Assembly: GCF_947258925.1 (NCBI RefSeq)
Contig: NZ_CAMYKG010000008.1
Location: forward strand, 1,386 to 65,385
DNA length: 64,000 nt
Source: an uncultured Eudoraea sp.
Lineage (GTDB): Bacteria > Bacteroidota > Bacteroidia > Flavobacteriales > Flavobacteriaceae
Reading direction: 5' to 3'
Shown here: positions 45,209-53,010 of the stretch, one piece after another
How the letters are laid out: the number at the start of each line of letters is the position of its first letter
Numbering within the stretch: position 1 is the stretch's first letter
The notes under the pieces: generated by a model
The model's input: the letters and a program-made list of their open reading frames with translations, nothing else
Told to the model about the DNA's origin: nothing
Database searches by the model: none
Translations under genes and position numbers: made by a program

Positions 45209-46326
45209 TCGTAATCTTTCAGTTCAATAATCTCTTGCACTCTTTTATCCCTCAAATAGGATTCAATAATCTTTCTGGTATACCCAGAACTTTCCATAGG
45301 AGTAATAATCGATTCTAAGATATGAATATTATTTATTTGATAGTTAAGGTTGTAGTATCCTAAACCATGAAAAAAGCCATTTTTAATTAATATGGCACTA
45401 CGTTCACCTATTTCGCGCCCTTTGTCCACAATAATTAAGCTATTTGATAAACTCTTATATCCATTAATTTGTATCCGTTGTTTTTTTTTGGATGAATTAA
45501 CGGGAGTATTTCTGGTATTGTATTTTGGTTTATTCTTTATGAGTTCCTCATTCTCTTTTAAAAGAGCGACTAATTCATTACCGGTTTTTTCATAAGTAAC
45601 TTTTTTAGTCTCTTTTTGTATTTGTCTCCCTATTTCGCCACTTTTTAAAAAATGCCTGTTCACGCGTTTTTTTATATTGTTGCTTTTACCAAGAAATATA
45701 ATTTCACCATCCTTATTATACATATAGTAAACTCCAACCTCTGTTGGCATGCTTTCTACAATATCTAATTGCCTTTGGGTTAGTTCTCCAAGAGATTCTT
45801 CTCGTACAATCTCTTTAATTATTGATTTATCGCTGTCTTTCGTAAGCAGAAGTTTGAACAATTTCAAAGTAGCAAGGGCATCACCATTCGCCCTGTGACG
45901 ATCGCTGACCGGGATACCCAGAGAACGCACCAATTTGCCAAGGCTATGTGAAGCTGCATCAGGAATTAACTTTTTAGATAGATCTACTGTGCAAAGCGTT
46001 TTCCTCTCAAAGTCATATCCTAATCTGCGAAATTCAGTTCTTAATATTCGGTAGTCAAATTGCGCATTATGGGCAACAAGGACGGCATTTTCAGTAATTT
46101 CAACAATTCTTTTGGCGACCTCGTGAAATTTAGGCGCGGTCCTTAGCATTTTGTTATTAATACCGGTGAGTTTAACAACAAAAGGCTGAATTTCTTTTTC
46201 GGGGTTCACCAGGCTGATGAATTTGTCAACAACCTCATGTCCGTCAAATTTATGAATCGCGATTTCAGTTATCCCTTCTTCATTATATTTTCCTCCCGTG
46301 GTTTCTATGTCAAGTATAGCGTACAT
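45205..46326 (-). CDS. DEDDh exonuclease fused to a GIY-YIG domain
   Basis: From the ATG at 46326 the protein has 373 residues. The N-terminal domain (about 1-170) is a DnaQ-type 3'-5' exonuclease with DIETTG (Exo I), AHNAQFDYRIL (Exo II) and HRANGDALAT (Exo III, DEDDh type). The middle (about 195-280) is a GIY-YIG nuclease module like that of UvrC: VGVYYMYNKDGEIIFLGKS. The C-terminal part is unassigned. Fusions of this type resemble a DNA polymerase III epsilon/UvrC-like (Cho) protein and point to DNA repair. A TTG at 46332 is a less likely start. Confidence 0.9.
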   Translation of the reverse strand: MYAILDIETTGGKYNEEGITEIAIHKFDGHEVVDKFISLVNPEKEIQPFVVKLTGINNKMLRTAPKFHEVAKRIVEITENAVLVAHNAQFDYRILRTEFRRLGYDFERKTLCTVDLSKKLIPDAASHSLGKLVRSLGIPVSDRHRANGDALATLKLFKLLLTKDSDKSIIKEIVREESLGELTQRQLDIVESMPTEVGVYYMYNKDGEIIFLGKSNNIKKRVNRHFLKSGEIGRQIQKETKKVTYEKTGNELVALLKENEELIKNKPKYNTRNTPVNSSKKKQRIQINGYKSLSNSLIIVDKGREIGERSAILIKNGFFHGLGYYNLNYQINNIHILESIITPMESSGYTRKIIESYLRDKRVQEIIELKDYE

Positions 46327-46364
46327 TTCCAATATTACAACTTAGAATAGCCTTTTTCGATCTT

Positions 46365-47024
46365 TTAGGGGTAATTTCTCATCCCAAAGATACTACTTCC
46401 TATGCGTACCATGGTACTGCCTTCCTCAATCGCAATTTTATAATCCCCACTCATTCCCATTGAGAGAACATTTAATTGGGGCATATTATTTTTTAGTTTG
46501 TCATAAATTGATTTCAGATATGAAAATTCTGATTGAATCCGGACTTTGTCATCGGTAAAAGAAGCCATACCCATTAATCCCTGTATACTAACATTTTGAA
46601 GGGTTTCAAATACCGCATCATTTATTAGCTCGAATAATTCCTTTTCACTAAGTCCGAATTTTGACGGTTCCTGTGCGATGTGGACCTGAAGCAAGCAGTT
46701 TATTTTCCGATTGTGTTTCAAAGCTTGTTTATTAATTTCCTTAAGAAGTTTGAGACTATCCACACCATGGATTAAAGTAACGAACTCGGCCATGTATTTT
46801 ACTTTGTTGGTTTGCACATGTCCAATCATATGCCATTCGATATCTTTTGGTAATTCACCCCATTTACGGACCATTTCCTGAATTTTGTTTTCTCCGAAGA
46901 TGCGCTGGCCTGCCTCGTAGGCCTCCATGATCTCTGAATTTGATTTTGTTTTTGAAACGGCAACAAGGGATACCTTTTTTGGAAGGTTTTCAAGTATTTG
47001 AAGCAGATTGTTTTTTATCGACAC
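46365..47024 (-). CDS. YggS/PLPBP family pyridoxal-phosphate protein (GTG start)
   Basis: This 219-residue protein is a single TIM-barrel PLP-binding protein that takes part in vitamin B6 balance and has no known enzyme activity. The PLP lysine is in LVAVSKTKS near residue 25; IFGENKIQEM, EWHMIGHVQTNKV and SMGMSGDY are family motifs. The start is a GTG at 47024, which gives SIKNNLLQIL, the usual beginning; there is no ATG nearby. It is 83 bases after DUF1015. Confidence 0.93.
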   Translation of the reverse strand: MSIKNNLLQILENLPKKVSLVAVSKTKSNSEIMEAYEAGQRIFGENKIQEMVRKWGELPKDIEWHMIGHVQTNKVKYMAEFVTLIHGVDSLKLLKEINKQALKHNRKINCLLQVHIAQEPSKFGLSEKELFELINDAVFETLQNVSIQGLMGMASFTDDKVRIQSEFSYLKSIYDKLKNNMPQLNVLSMGMSGDYKIAIEEGSTMVRIGSSIFGMRNYP

Positions 47025-47107
47025 TTGTTCTTATTTTGAAATTATTTCATGGTCATTTTTGAATGAAGCCACAGACAAATACAATTGTTATATTTAAAGG
47101 TAAGCTT

Positions 47108-48361
47108 TTAATTTTTCGGTGGTAAGCCTAGTTCATAAATTGCTAGTGCGCTTCGAAGCTTGGGTTCTATGTAAGTGCTTTTGGGAGGCATAACTAGTCC
47201 GGCATCGGCTATTGCTTTAATTTCATTCACTTCTAAGGGCACCAGACCAAAACCTACAGTGAAATTTCCTTTATCAATTTCATCTTTCATCCGAAGTACA
47301 TTGCGTTTCCCAAATCCATATTGTATTCTTTTGTCATTTCTTAAATCCTTAATGTCCAGGATGGGTTCCAGAATAGTCTTGAATAATATTTGTGTATCCA
47401 GTTTGCTAAGGGCATCTGTGAATTTGTATACACTTTTCCTTAGGTATAAGGAATAAAATGAGCCGTTTAGATACATGCTAAAATGATGCTTTTTGCCTGG
47501 TCTGTACAATCGATTGCCGTGTTTCTTAATCCTAAAAAGTTCATCTAATTTAACCAGAAACTCTTCGGTAGTATGTCCGTTTAGATCCCTAACCATTCTA
47601 TTAAATTCAAAGATTCTGATTTCCGATTCGGGAATGAGGTAACTCATTATGAAATTATAAGGTTCATTCCCGCTATGGTTGGGGTTTTGTTTTTTTGATC
47701 TAATAGACAACCGATTTGAAGATGCACTCCTGTGATGACCATCGGCAATATATAAGGAATTTACCTTGCTAAATTCTTTTTGAAACGCTTTTATTGAGTT
47801 GTTTTCTGAAATTTTCCAAAACGTATGTGTAATGTTATCGGGAGTTGTAAAATGCCATTCAGGAGTAGCAGAGGTCTGCTTCCCAATCATTTCCGCAATT
47901 TCTGTGGAATCGGGATATATCATCAAAACAGGTTCGGCTTTGAACTGGACCATTTCCAGATAATTTGCAAATAACTTTTCACGCTTTTCCAGGGTGTTTT
48001 CATGCTTTTTAATTGTGGAGTTTCTGTACTCTTCAGTACTGGTGGCACAAATAAGGCCACAACAATTAAAATTGTCTTTTTCTATTCTGTATAGATAGAA
48101 GCTTTCCTCACTATCCTCTATCAAGATTTTGTCTTCTACAAATTCCAAATATCGGTTGTGGATAAGATTATAGCGTTCTTTCCCGGATACGGATTTATTA
48201 AACCTGTATCCGGGATTAAGGATTTGTAAAAACGAAAATGGATTGTAATTTAAAATACATTCCAATTCTTTTTTTGAATACTCCTGGTAGGATTTTGAAG
48301 CAACAAAAGGTACTTTGTCTTTGGCTGGTCTAATGCCTTTAAAAGGTTTGATGATTGCCAT
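47108..48361 (-). CDS. DUF1015 family protein
   Basis: The 417-residue protein belongs to DUF1015, seen in the N-terminal IIKPFKGIRPAKDKVPFVAS, the NPFSFLQILNPG segment and the signature YIADGHHRSASS around residue 205. It has no membrane segment. Family members are widespread in bacteria and archaea and the biochemical role is unknown to me. It is four bases after the 3-hydroxyacyl-CoA dehydrogenase gene, so the two are coupled; this pairing recurs in Flavobacteriaceae as far as I remember. Confidence 0.9.
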   Translation of the reverse strand: MAIIKPFKGIRPAKDKVPFVASKSYQEYSKKELECILNYNPFSFLQILNPGYRFNKSVSGKERYNLIHNRYLEFVEDKILIEDSEESFYLYRIEKDNFNCCGLICATSTEEYRNSTIKKHENTLEKREKLFANYLEMVQFKAEPVLMIYPDSTEIAEMIGKQTSATPEWHFTTPDNITHTFWKISENNSIKAFQKEFSKVNSLYIADGHHRSASSNRLSIRSKKQNPNHSGNEPYNFIMSYLIPESEIRIFEFNRMVRDLNGHTTEEFLVKLDELFRIKKHGNRLYRPGKKHHFSMYLNGSFYSLYLRKSVYKFTDALSKLDTQILFKTILEPILDIKDLRNDKRIQYGFGKRNVLRMKDEIDKGNFTVGFGLVPLEVNEIKAIADAGLVMPPKSTYIEPKLRSALAIYELGLPPKN

Positions 48362-48365
48362 TGGA

Positions 48366-49259
48366 CTATGAAGTGAATTGAGCTGCTACTTTTTCCGCCT
48401 TACGCGATTCGGAATAATCATAAAACCCCTCTCCGGATTTAACACCTGTTTTACCGGCCATAACCATATTAACCAAAAGTGGGCAAGGTGCATATTTTGG
48501 ATTTTTAAACCCATCGTACATGACATTAAGAATAGAAAGGCATACATCGAGCCCTATGAAATCTGCCAATTGAAGTGGTCCCATAGGATGTGCCATACCA
48601 AATTTCATTACTGTATCAATTTCCGTTACACCTGCTACCCCGGTATAAAGTGTTTCGATGGCTTCATTTATCATAGGCATAAGAATTCTATTAGCTACAA
48701 ACCCGGGATAGTCATTTACTTCAGTAGCTATTTTGCCTAATTTTTCAGCAATTTCTATTGTTGTTTTAGTAACACTGTCACTTGTATTATAACCCCTGAT
48801 TATTTCTACCAATTTCATAATGGGCACGGGGTTCATAAAGTGCATTCCTATAACTTTATCCGGTCTATTTGTTGCCGCTGCAATTTGAGTTATTGATATG
48901 GAAGACGTATTAGTTGCAAGAATGGTGTCTTCATGGCAATGTTTATCAAGTTCTTTGAATATACCCTGTTTTAGGGAGAGGTCTTCCGTCGCAGCCTCAA
49001 TAACCAGGCTAGTCTTATCTACTCCCTCTCTTAGGGAAGTATAGGACCTTATATTATCCAATGTTTGCGCTTTATCACTTTCGGTAATTGCTTCCTTTAC
49101 GAGCATCCTGTCCAGATTCCTGGAAATAGTAGAAATCCCTTTGTCAAGCGCTGCCTGTGAGAGGTCTACCAAACTGACTTCATAACCGTTTTGGGCGAAA
49201 ACATGGGCTATACCATTCCCCATCGTTCCTGCACCTATTACTGCAATTTTTGTTGCCAT
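48366..49259 (-). CDS. 3-hydroxybutyryl-CoA (3-hydroxyacyl-CoA) dehydrogenase
   Basis: The 297-residue enzyme oxidises or reduces short 3-hydroxyacyl-CoA with NAD(P). The dinucleotide motif is GAGTMGNGIAHVFAQNG, and the catalytic His lies in the conserved MHFMNPVPIMKLVEIIRG; the C-terminal dimerisation domain contains DYPGFVANRI and LQLADFIGLD. Length fits the stand-alone family (Hbd/PaaH/FadB2). Whether it serves beta-oxidation or butyrate metabolism cannot be told. First gene of the Hbd-DUF1015-YggS group. Confidence 0.93.
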   Translation of the reverse strand: MATKIAVIGAGTMGNGIAHVFAQNGYEVSLVDLSQAALDKGISTISRNLDRMLVKEAITESDKAQTLDNIRSYTSLREGVDKTSLVIEAATEDLSLKQGIFKELDKHCHEDTILATNTSSISITQIAAATNRPDKVIGMHFMNPVPIMKLVEIIRGYNTSDSVTKTTIEIAEKLGKIATEVNDYPGFVANRILMPMINEAIETLYTGVAGVTEIDTVMKFGMAHPMGPLQLADFIGLDVCLSILNVMYDGFKNPKYAPCPLLVNMVMAGKTGVKSGEGFYDYSESRKAEKVAAQFTS

Positions 49260-49309
49260 TATATTCAGATTAATTCTTAGATCATTGTTGATTACTATTT
49301 GCTCTAAAG

Positions 49310-50278
49310 CTACGCGTCTTTAAAAGAGGCAATTACCTGCAGGGCCACATCCAGTGCCTTAGTGCCCTGTTTTAAGGTTACCATAGGTGTGTTGTCATTG
49401 GTTATTGCATCGGCAAATGTTTCAAGTTCATCCTGAATAGCATTATTGCTCATTATTTCAGGATTTTCAAAATAGATTTGCTTCTTTTCTCCTTCGGCAT
49501 TCTGAAGGACCATATCAAATTCTCCGGGTATTTCGGGAGCGTCCTTCATTTTTACAACTTCCACTTGTTTTTCCAGGAAATCAACTGAGATATAGGCATC
49601 ACGCTGGAAAAATCGCGATTTTCTCATATTTTTAAGTGAGATTCTACTAGCAGTAAGATTTGCAACACAACCATTTTGGAATTCAATCCTGGCATTGGCG
49701 ATATCAGGTGAATTGCTAATTACAGATACACCACTGGCGTTAATTCTTTTTACTTCCGAATTTACAACACTTAGAATTACATCGATATCATGGATCATTA
49801 AATCCAGTACCACCGGTACATCTGTACCTCTCGGGTTGAATTCTGCAAGTCTGTGGGTTTCAATAAACATAGGATCCTTGATCTTATTTTTTACTGCCCC
49901 AAAGGCCGGGTTAAAGCGTTCAACATGCCCAACTTGTCCTTTTACCTGATTTTTGTCTTCAATAATTAAAAGCTCTTCAGCTTCTTCCAGGGTATTGGTA
50001 ATGGGTTTTTCAATAAAAACATGTTTACCTTTCTGCATTGCTTTTTTTGCACATTCGTAATGAGATAGAGTAGGGGTTACAATATCTACCACATCTACTT
50101 CATTCATCAGGGAATCTATATTTTCAAAATAGGTATATCCAAACTCGGACTCAACCGTTTTGCCATTTTCGGCATCGGGATCGTAAAAACCAATAAGATT
50201 ATATTTAGGGGATTCGTTAAGAAGGCGCAAATGAATTTTTCCTAAATGTCCTGCACCTAATACACCAATCTTGAGCAT
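49310..50278 (-). CDS. Gfo/Idh/MocA family oxidoreductase
   Basis: From the ATG at 50278 the protein has 322 residues and starts directly with the Rossmann motif IGVLGAGHLGKIHLRLL; the open frame before it (to 50383) is not conserved-looking and includes the promoter. Family motifs are VDIVTPTLSHYECA and the catalytic-site HVFIEKPIT, with the substrate domain HRLAEFNPRGTDVPVVLDLMIHD. It would oxidise or reduce a sugar or a biliverdin-like compound with NAD(P); the substrate is unknown. It is divergent from pcm. Confidence 0.9.
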   Translation of the reverse strand: MLKIGVLGAGHLGKIHLRLLNESPKYNLIGFYDPDAENGKTVESEFGYTYFENIDSLMNEVDVVDIVTPTLSHYECAKKAMQKGKHVFIEKPITNTLEEAEELLIIEDKNQVKGQVGHVERFNPAFGAVKNKIKDPMFIETHRLAEFNPRGTDVPVVLDLMIHDIDVILSVVNSEVKRINASGVSVISNSPDIANARIEFQNGCVANLTASRISLKNMRKSRFFQRDAYISVDFLEKQVEVVKMKDAPEIPGEFDMVLQNAEGEKKQIYFENPEIMSNNAIQDELETFADAITNDNTPMVTLKQGTKALDVALQVIASFKDA

Positions 50279-50293
50279 AAGTTTATGTTTTTT

Positions 50294-50327
50294 CAAAAAT
50301 AAGGAGATTAATTCTAAAATATAGCAA
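50294..50327 (-). promoter_or_regulatory. Promoter of the Gfo/Idh/MocA gene (TTG-N23-TATTTTTG)
   Basis: On the minus strand a TTG (50327-50325) precedes TATTTTTG (50301-50294) by 23 bases, at the upper end of the accepted spacing. It gives a leader of roughly 12 bases. Confidence 0.5.
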
Positions 50328-50395
50328 GGTATCGCTTTGAAAATGCACCTATTTCCAAATTGATTTTCTAATTTTAGCAACACAAAACCAAACTA

Positions 50396-51037
50396 TTGAA
50401 AGATACTTTTAAACATAGGGGAATGCGCAATAAATTGGTAGAAGTTATTGCTGCTAAGAATATTAAAGATAAAGGTGTCTTGGATGCTATCAGAGCGGTT
50501 CCAAGACATTTATTTATGGACAGCAGTTTTGAAGATCATGCCTACCAGGACAAAGCCTTTCCCATAGCAGCAGATCAAACCATATCACAACCGTATACAG
50601 TGGCATTCCAAACGGAATTATTAGAAGTGAAGCCCGGGGATAAAATACTCGAAATTGGCACAGGGAGCGGTTATCAGACCGCCGTGCTTTTGAAGTTGAA
50701 AGCCAAAGTATACACCATTGAACGCCAACTGGAATTGTTTAAAAAAACCTCGCTGTTTTTTAAAAAAATGGGATATAGACCCAAAAAGTTCATTTTTGGA
50801 GATGGGTATAAAGGGCTTCCCGAAGAGGCTCCATTTGAGGGAATTATTGTTACCGCAGGAGCTCCTGAAATCCCCAAAGCTCTTTTATCTCAATTAAAGG
50901 TCGATGGTAAACTGGTAATCCCTGTTGGTCTTGATGATCAAATTATGACCCGTATTATTAGAAAGTCTGAAAAGGAATTTGAGCGACAGGAATATGGATC
51001 CTTTCGTTTTGTACCACTATTGGAAGACAAAAATTAA
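50396..51037 (+). CDS. pcm: Protein-L-isoaspartate O-methyltransferase (TTG start)
   Basis: Pcm repairs isoaspartyl residues in aged proteins by methylating them. The 213-residue protein has SAM motif EIGTGSGYQTAVL near residue 83, the QTISQPYTVA segment that binds substrate, and IIVTAGAPEIP. The TTG at 50396 gives the N-terminus KDTFKHRGMRNKLV, which I recall as typical of Bacteroidota Pcm. A stop codon 21 bases upstream leaves no ATG, and the first internal ATG (50423) would remove the conserved start. Confidence 0.93.
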   Translation: MKDTFKHRGMRNKLVEVIAAKNIKDKGVLDAIRAVPRHLFMDSSFEDHAYQDKAFPIAADQTISQPYTVAFQTELLEVKPGDKILEIGTGSGYQTAVLLKLKAKVYTIERQLELFKKTSLFFKKMGYRPKKFIFGDGYKGLPEEAPFEGIIVTAGAPEIPKALLSQLKVDGKLVIPVGLDDQIMTRIIRKSEKEFERQEYGSFRFVPLLEDKN

Positions 51038-51071
51038 TTTTTTGCCCTTTAGTGAAGGGACCCAATAAGAT

Positions 51072-51533
51072 TTAGTTGTTAAAATTCTTTTTAAGCCGGT
51101 CCAGGTTCCTTTTATTTTCACGGTCCTTAATACTTTCCCTTTTATCGTATAACTTTTTTCCTTTTGCCAGGGCAATTTTGAGTTTTGCCAACCCCTTGTC
51201 ATTCACAAAAAGATTTAAAGGGATAATAGTAAGGCCGGTATTTTTTACTTCTTTCTCCAATTTTCTTAATTCTTGCTTTTTCAGAAGAAGTTTACGCGGA
51301 GCTTTTGGTCTGTGGTTAAAATGGGTGGCATGTGAATATTCATCAACTTGCATATTTACGACAAATAGTTCACCAGCTTCATTGAATTCACAAAAACTTT
51401 CGGTAATTGAAGCTTTACCCAGCCGTATAGACTTAATTTCAGATCCTGAAAGTACAATTCCCGCGATATAGGTATCCAGGAATTCATATTCAAACCGGGC
51501 TTTTTTGTTTTTTATGTTAATAGCTTTCTGCAT
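51072..51533 (-). CDS. smpB: SsrA-binding protein SmpB
   Basis: SmpB brings tmRNA to stalled ribosomes. From the ATG at 51533 it has 153 residues: the OB-fold core with KKARFEYEFLDTYIAGI and GSEIKSIRLGKASI, and the basic C-terminal tail (KLYDKRESIKDRENKRNLDR), which enters the ribosome. An ATG seven codons upstream overlaps the promoter and is rejected. The tmRNA gene ssrA is not in this window. Confidence 0.96.
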   Translation of the reverse strand: MQKAINIKNKKARFEYEFLDTYIAGIVLSGSEIKSIRLGKASITESFCEFNEAGELFVVNMQVDEYSHATHFNHRPKAPRKLLLKKQELRKLEKEVKNTGLTIIPLNLFVNDKGLAKLKIALAKGKKLYDKRESIKDRENKRNLDRLKKNFNN

Positions 51534-51539
51534 AAGTAG

Positions 51540-51568
51540 CAAAAGTAAGAACAATTAAAAGAGTACAA
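51540..51568 (-). promoter_or_regulatory. smpB promoter (TTG-N18-TACTTTTG), six bases from the start codon
   Basis: On the minus strand TTG (51568-51566), 18 bases, then TACTTTTG (51547-51540): a full match to the Bacteroidota promoter. The element ends six bases before the smpB ATG, so the transcript would have a leader of only a few bases. Confidence 0.75.
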
Positions 51569-51645
51569 TATGAAGGATTTAGATTTTATTTTTATGAAAA
51601 GTGTAAAGAAAAGAAGACTTTTACGATTACGTAATAAATGACAAC

Positions 51646-52395
51646 ATGATAAGAATAATTTTTTCTGTAATCTTCCTTGTAGCCATAGGTTGTAAAAATG
51701 TTGATTCAGATCAATTCTCTGCACAGGATATCGTGGATAAATCCATTGAAGTCTCTGGGGGTAAGCTTTACAAATCAAGCAATATTTCATTCACCTTTCG
51801 TAAGCTTAGGTATGAAAAGGAGAATATAGAAGGTAGAAAAATACTAAAACGAATTATTAAAGAAGATTCGACAACTATTCTTGATATCCTTAAAGACAAT
51901 AGTTTTGAGAGGTACATTAATGGTTCCCCCAAGGATGTCGTTGATTCGATGGCAATTAAATATTCAAATTCAATAAATTCTGTTCATTATTTTGCTTATC
52001 TGCCGTACGGATTGAATGACCCTGCTGTGAACAAAAAGCTACTGGGTGAAACTAAGATAGGGGATAGGCACTATTATAAGGTGGAAATTACTTTTGATGA
52101 AAAAGATGGAGGTGAGGATTTTGATGATATTTATATCTATTGGTTCAATAAAGATACCTATAAACCGGATTATTTGGCCTATGAGTTTCATGTAAATGGT
52201 GGCGGAACCAGATTTCGTGAAGCTACTAACGAAAGGGTTATAAATGGAATTCGATTTGTGGATTATATTAATTATAAACCAGCCACAGCTAGTTCAGTTT
52301 ATGATATGGAAGCACTTTTTAAATCAAAAAAATTAGAAATTCTTTCAAATATCAGACTTGAGGATATTAAAGTTAGTCCGGGCAATTACAATTAA
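51646..52395 (+). CDS. DUF6503 family lipoprotein
   Basis: The 249-residue protein has a short signal sequence with lipobox AIGC (about Cys16), so it is lipid-anchored. The mature domain is beta-rich, with AQDIVDKSIEVSGG, ISFTFRKLRYEK, FAYLPYGLNDPAVNKKLLGE and YIYWFNKDTYKPDYLAYEFH, a fold that recalls the LolA-like lipoprotein carriers. I assign it to DUF6503 from memory. The last 23 bases overlap the convergent histidine phosphatase gene. Function unknown. Confidence 0.82.
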   Translation: MIRIIFSVIFLVAIGCKNVDSDQFSAQDIVDKSIEVSGGKLYKSSNISFTFRKLRYEKENIEGRKILKRIIKEDSTTILDILKDNSFERYINGSPKDVVDSMAIKYSNSINSVHYFAYLPYGLNDPAVNKKLLGETKIGDRHYYKVEITFDEKDGGEDFDDIYIYWFNKDTYKPDYLAYEFHVNGGGTRFREATNERVINGIRFVDYINYKPATASSVYDMEALFKSKKLEILSNIRLEDIKVSPGNYN

Positions 52396-52918
52396 AATGT
52401 AAACGGCTGGAAGTGATATTTTGACCGCTTATTTGGACAATAAAAAGACTGCCATTGTCATAGTCATCCATAGCTTCGTATTTCTCTTCTCCAAGCATCT
52501 TATTGACAAAATCCGGGGTTGAATTACTATGCCCTACAACAAGTACGTTTTTCCCTAAATTATTCATTTTGAATTGCTCGATATTGATATCAGACGGATC
52601 GTAGTACTGAACTGTGATTTCCTGTTTAACTGAAGTTGGCGCGGCAGTCATTGTTGTTCTCTCATAATCTGTAGAATAAATAGCATCCAGGTTTATATCG
52701 TTCAATATTTCCGCCCAGTGCATGGCCCGGCCAAGACCTTTTTGGTTTAATTCCGGATCAATATCTTCGGAATTACTCCTAATCTTCTCAGCATGTCTTA
52801 TAAAATAATACGTAGATACTGTCGGCTCAACCTGAGTCTCTGATAATTTTTGATCATCTTTGCAGGAAATTACTGCTGTTACACATAAGGCAAAGATTAG
52901 AAGTTGAATTGTTTTCAT
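52373..52918 (-). CDS. Histidine phosphatase family lipoprotein (SixA/PGAM-like)
   Basis: The 181-residue protein has a lipobox (VISC, Cys19) and the histidine phosphatase domain with the phosphorylated His42 in FIRHAEK and the second His in VVGHSNSTPDF. The domain acts on small phosphoesters or phosphoproteins; here it is lipid-anchored and periplasmic. The substrate is unknown. It overlaps the end of the DUF6503 gene tail to tail and is divergent from the PorP/SprF-like gene. Confidence 0.88.
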   Translation of the reverse strand: MKTIQLLIFALCVTAVISCKDDQKLSETQVEPTVSTYYFIRHAEKIRSNSEDIDPELNQKGLGRAMHWAEILNDINLDAIYSTDYERTTMTAAPTSVKQEITVQYYDPSDINIEQFKMNNLGKNVLVVGHSNSTPDFVNKMLGEEKYEAMDDYDNGSLFIVQISGQNITSSRLHFNCNCPD

Positions 52919-52934
52919 ACTGGATAGGTTTGCA

Positions 52935-52942
52935 TAATTTTG
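52935..52942 (+). promoter_or_regulatory. Promoter -7 element upstream of the PorP/SprF-like gene
   Basis: TAATTTTG, an exact TAnnTTTG match, lies 68 bases before the start codon at 53011. No -33 TTG lies at the right distance. Confidence 0.4.
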
Positions 52943-53010
52943 TATGTATGCTCTAATGTAACAGAATTTCGGTAAAATTAGTATGTTAACAGATTGTTTT
53001 TTGCATAGGC

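Noticed and set aside
48378-48740. Open frame of 120 codons opposite the 3-hydroxyacyl-CoA dehydrogenase gene
   Set aside because: Complete overlap with a clear enzyme gene, unusual residue composition and no start signal; a shadow frame.
50279-50383. N-terminal extension of the Gfo/Idh/MocA oxidoreductase
   Set aside because: The added 35 residues precede a normal Rossmann start and contain the promoter; family proteins start at the GxGxxG strand.
51045-51059. Small hairpin CCCTT/AAGGG between pcm and smpB
   Set aside because: Only five base pairs and no T run on either strand, so not convincing as a terminator.
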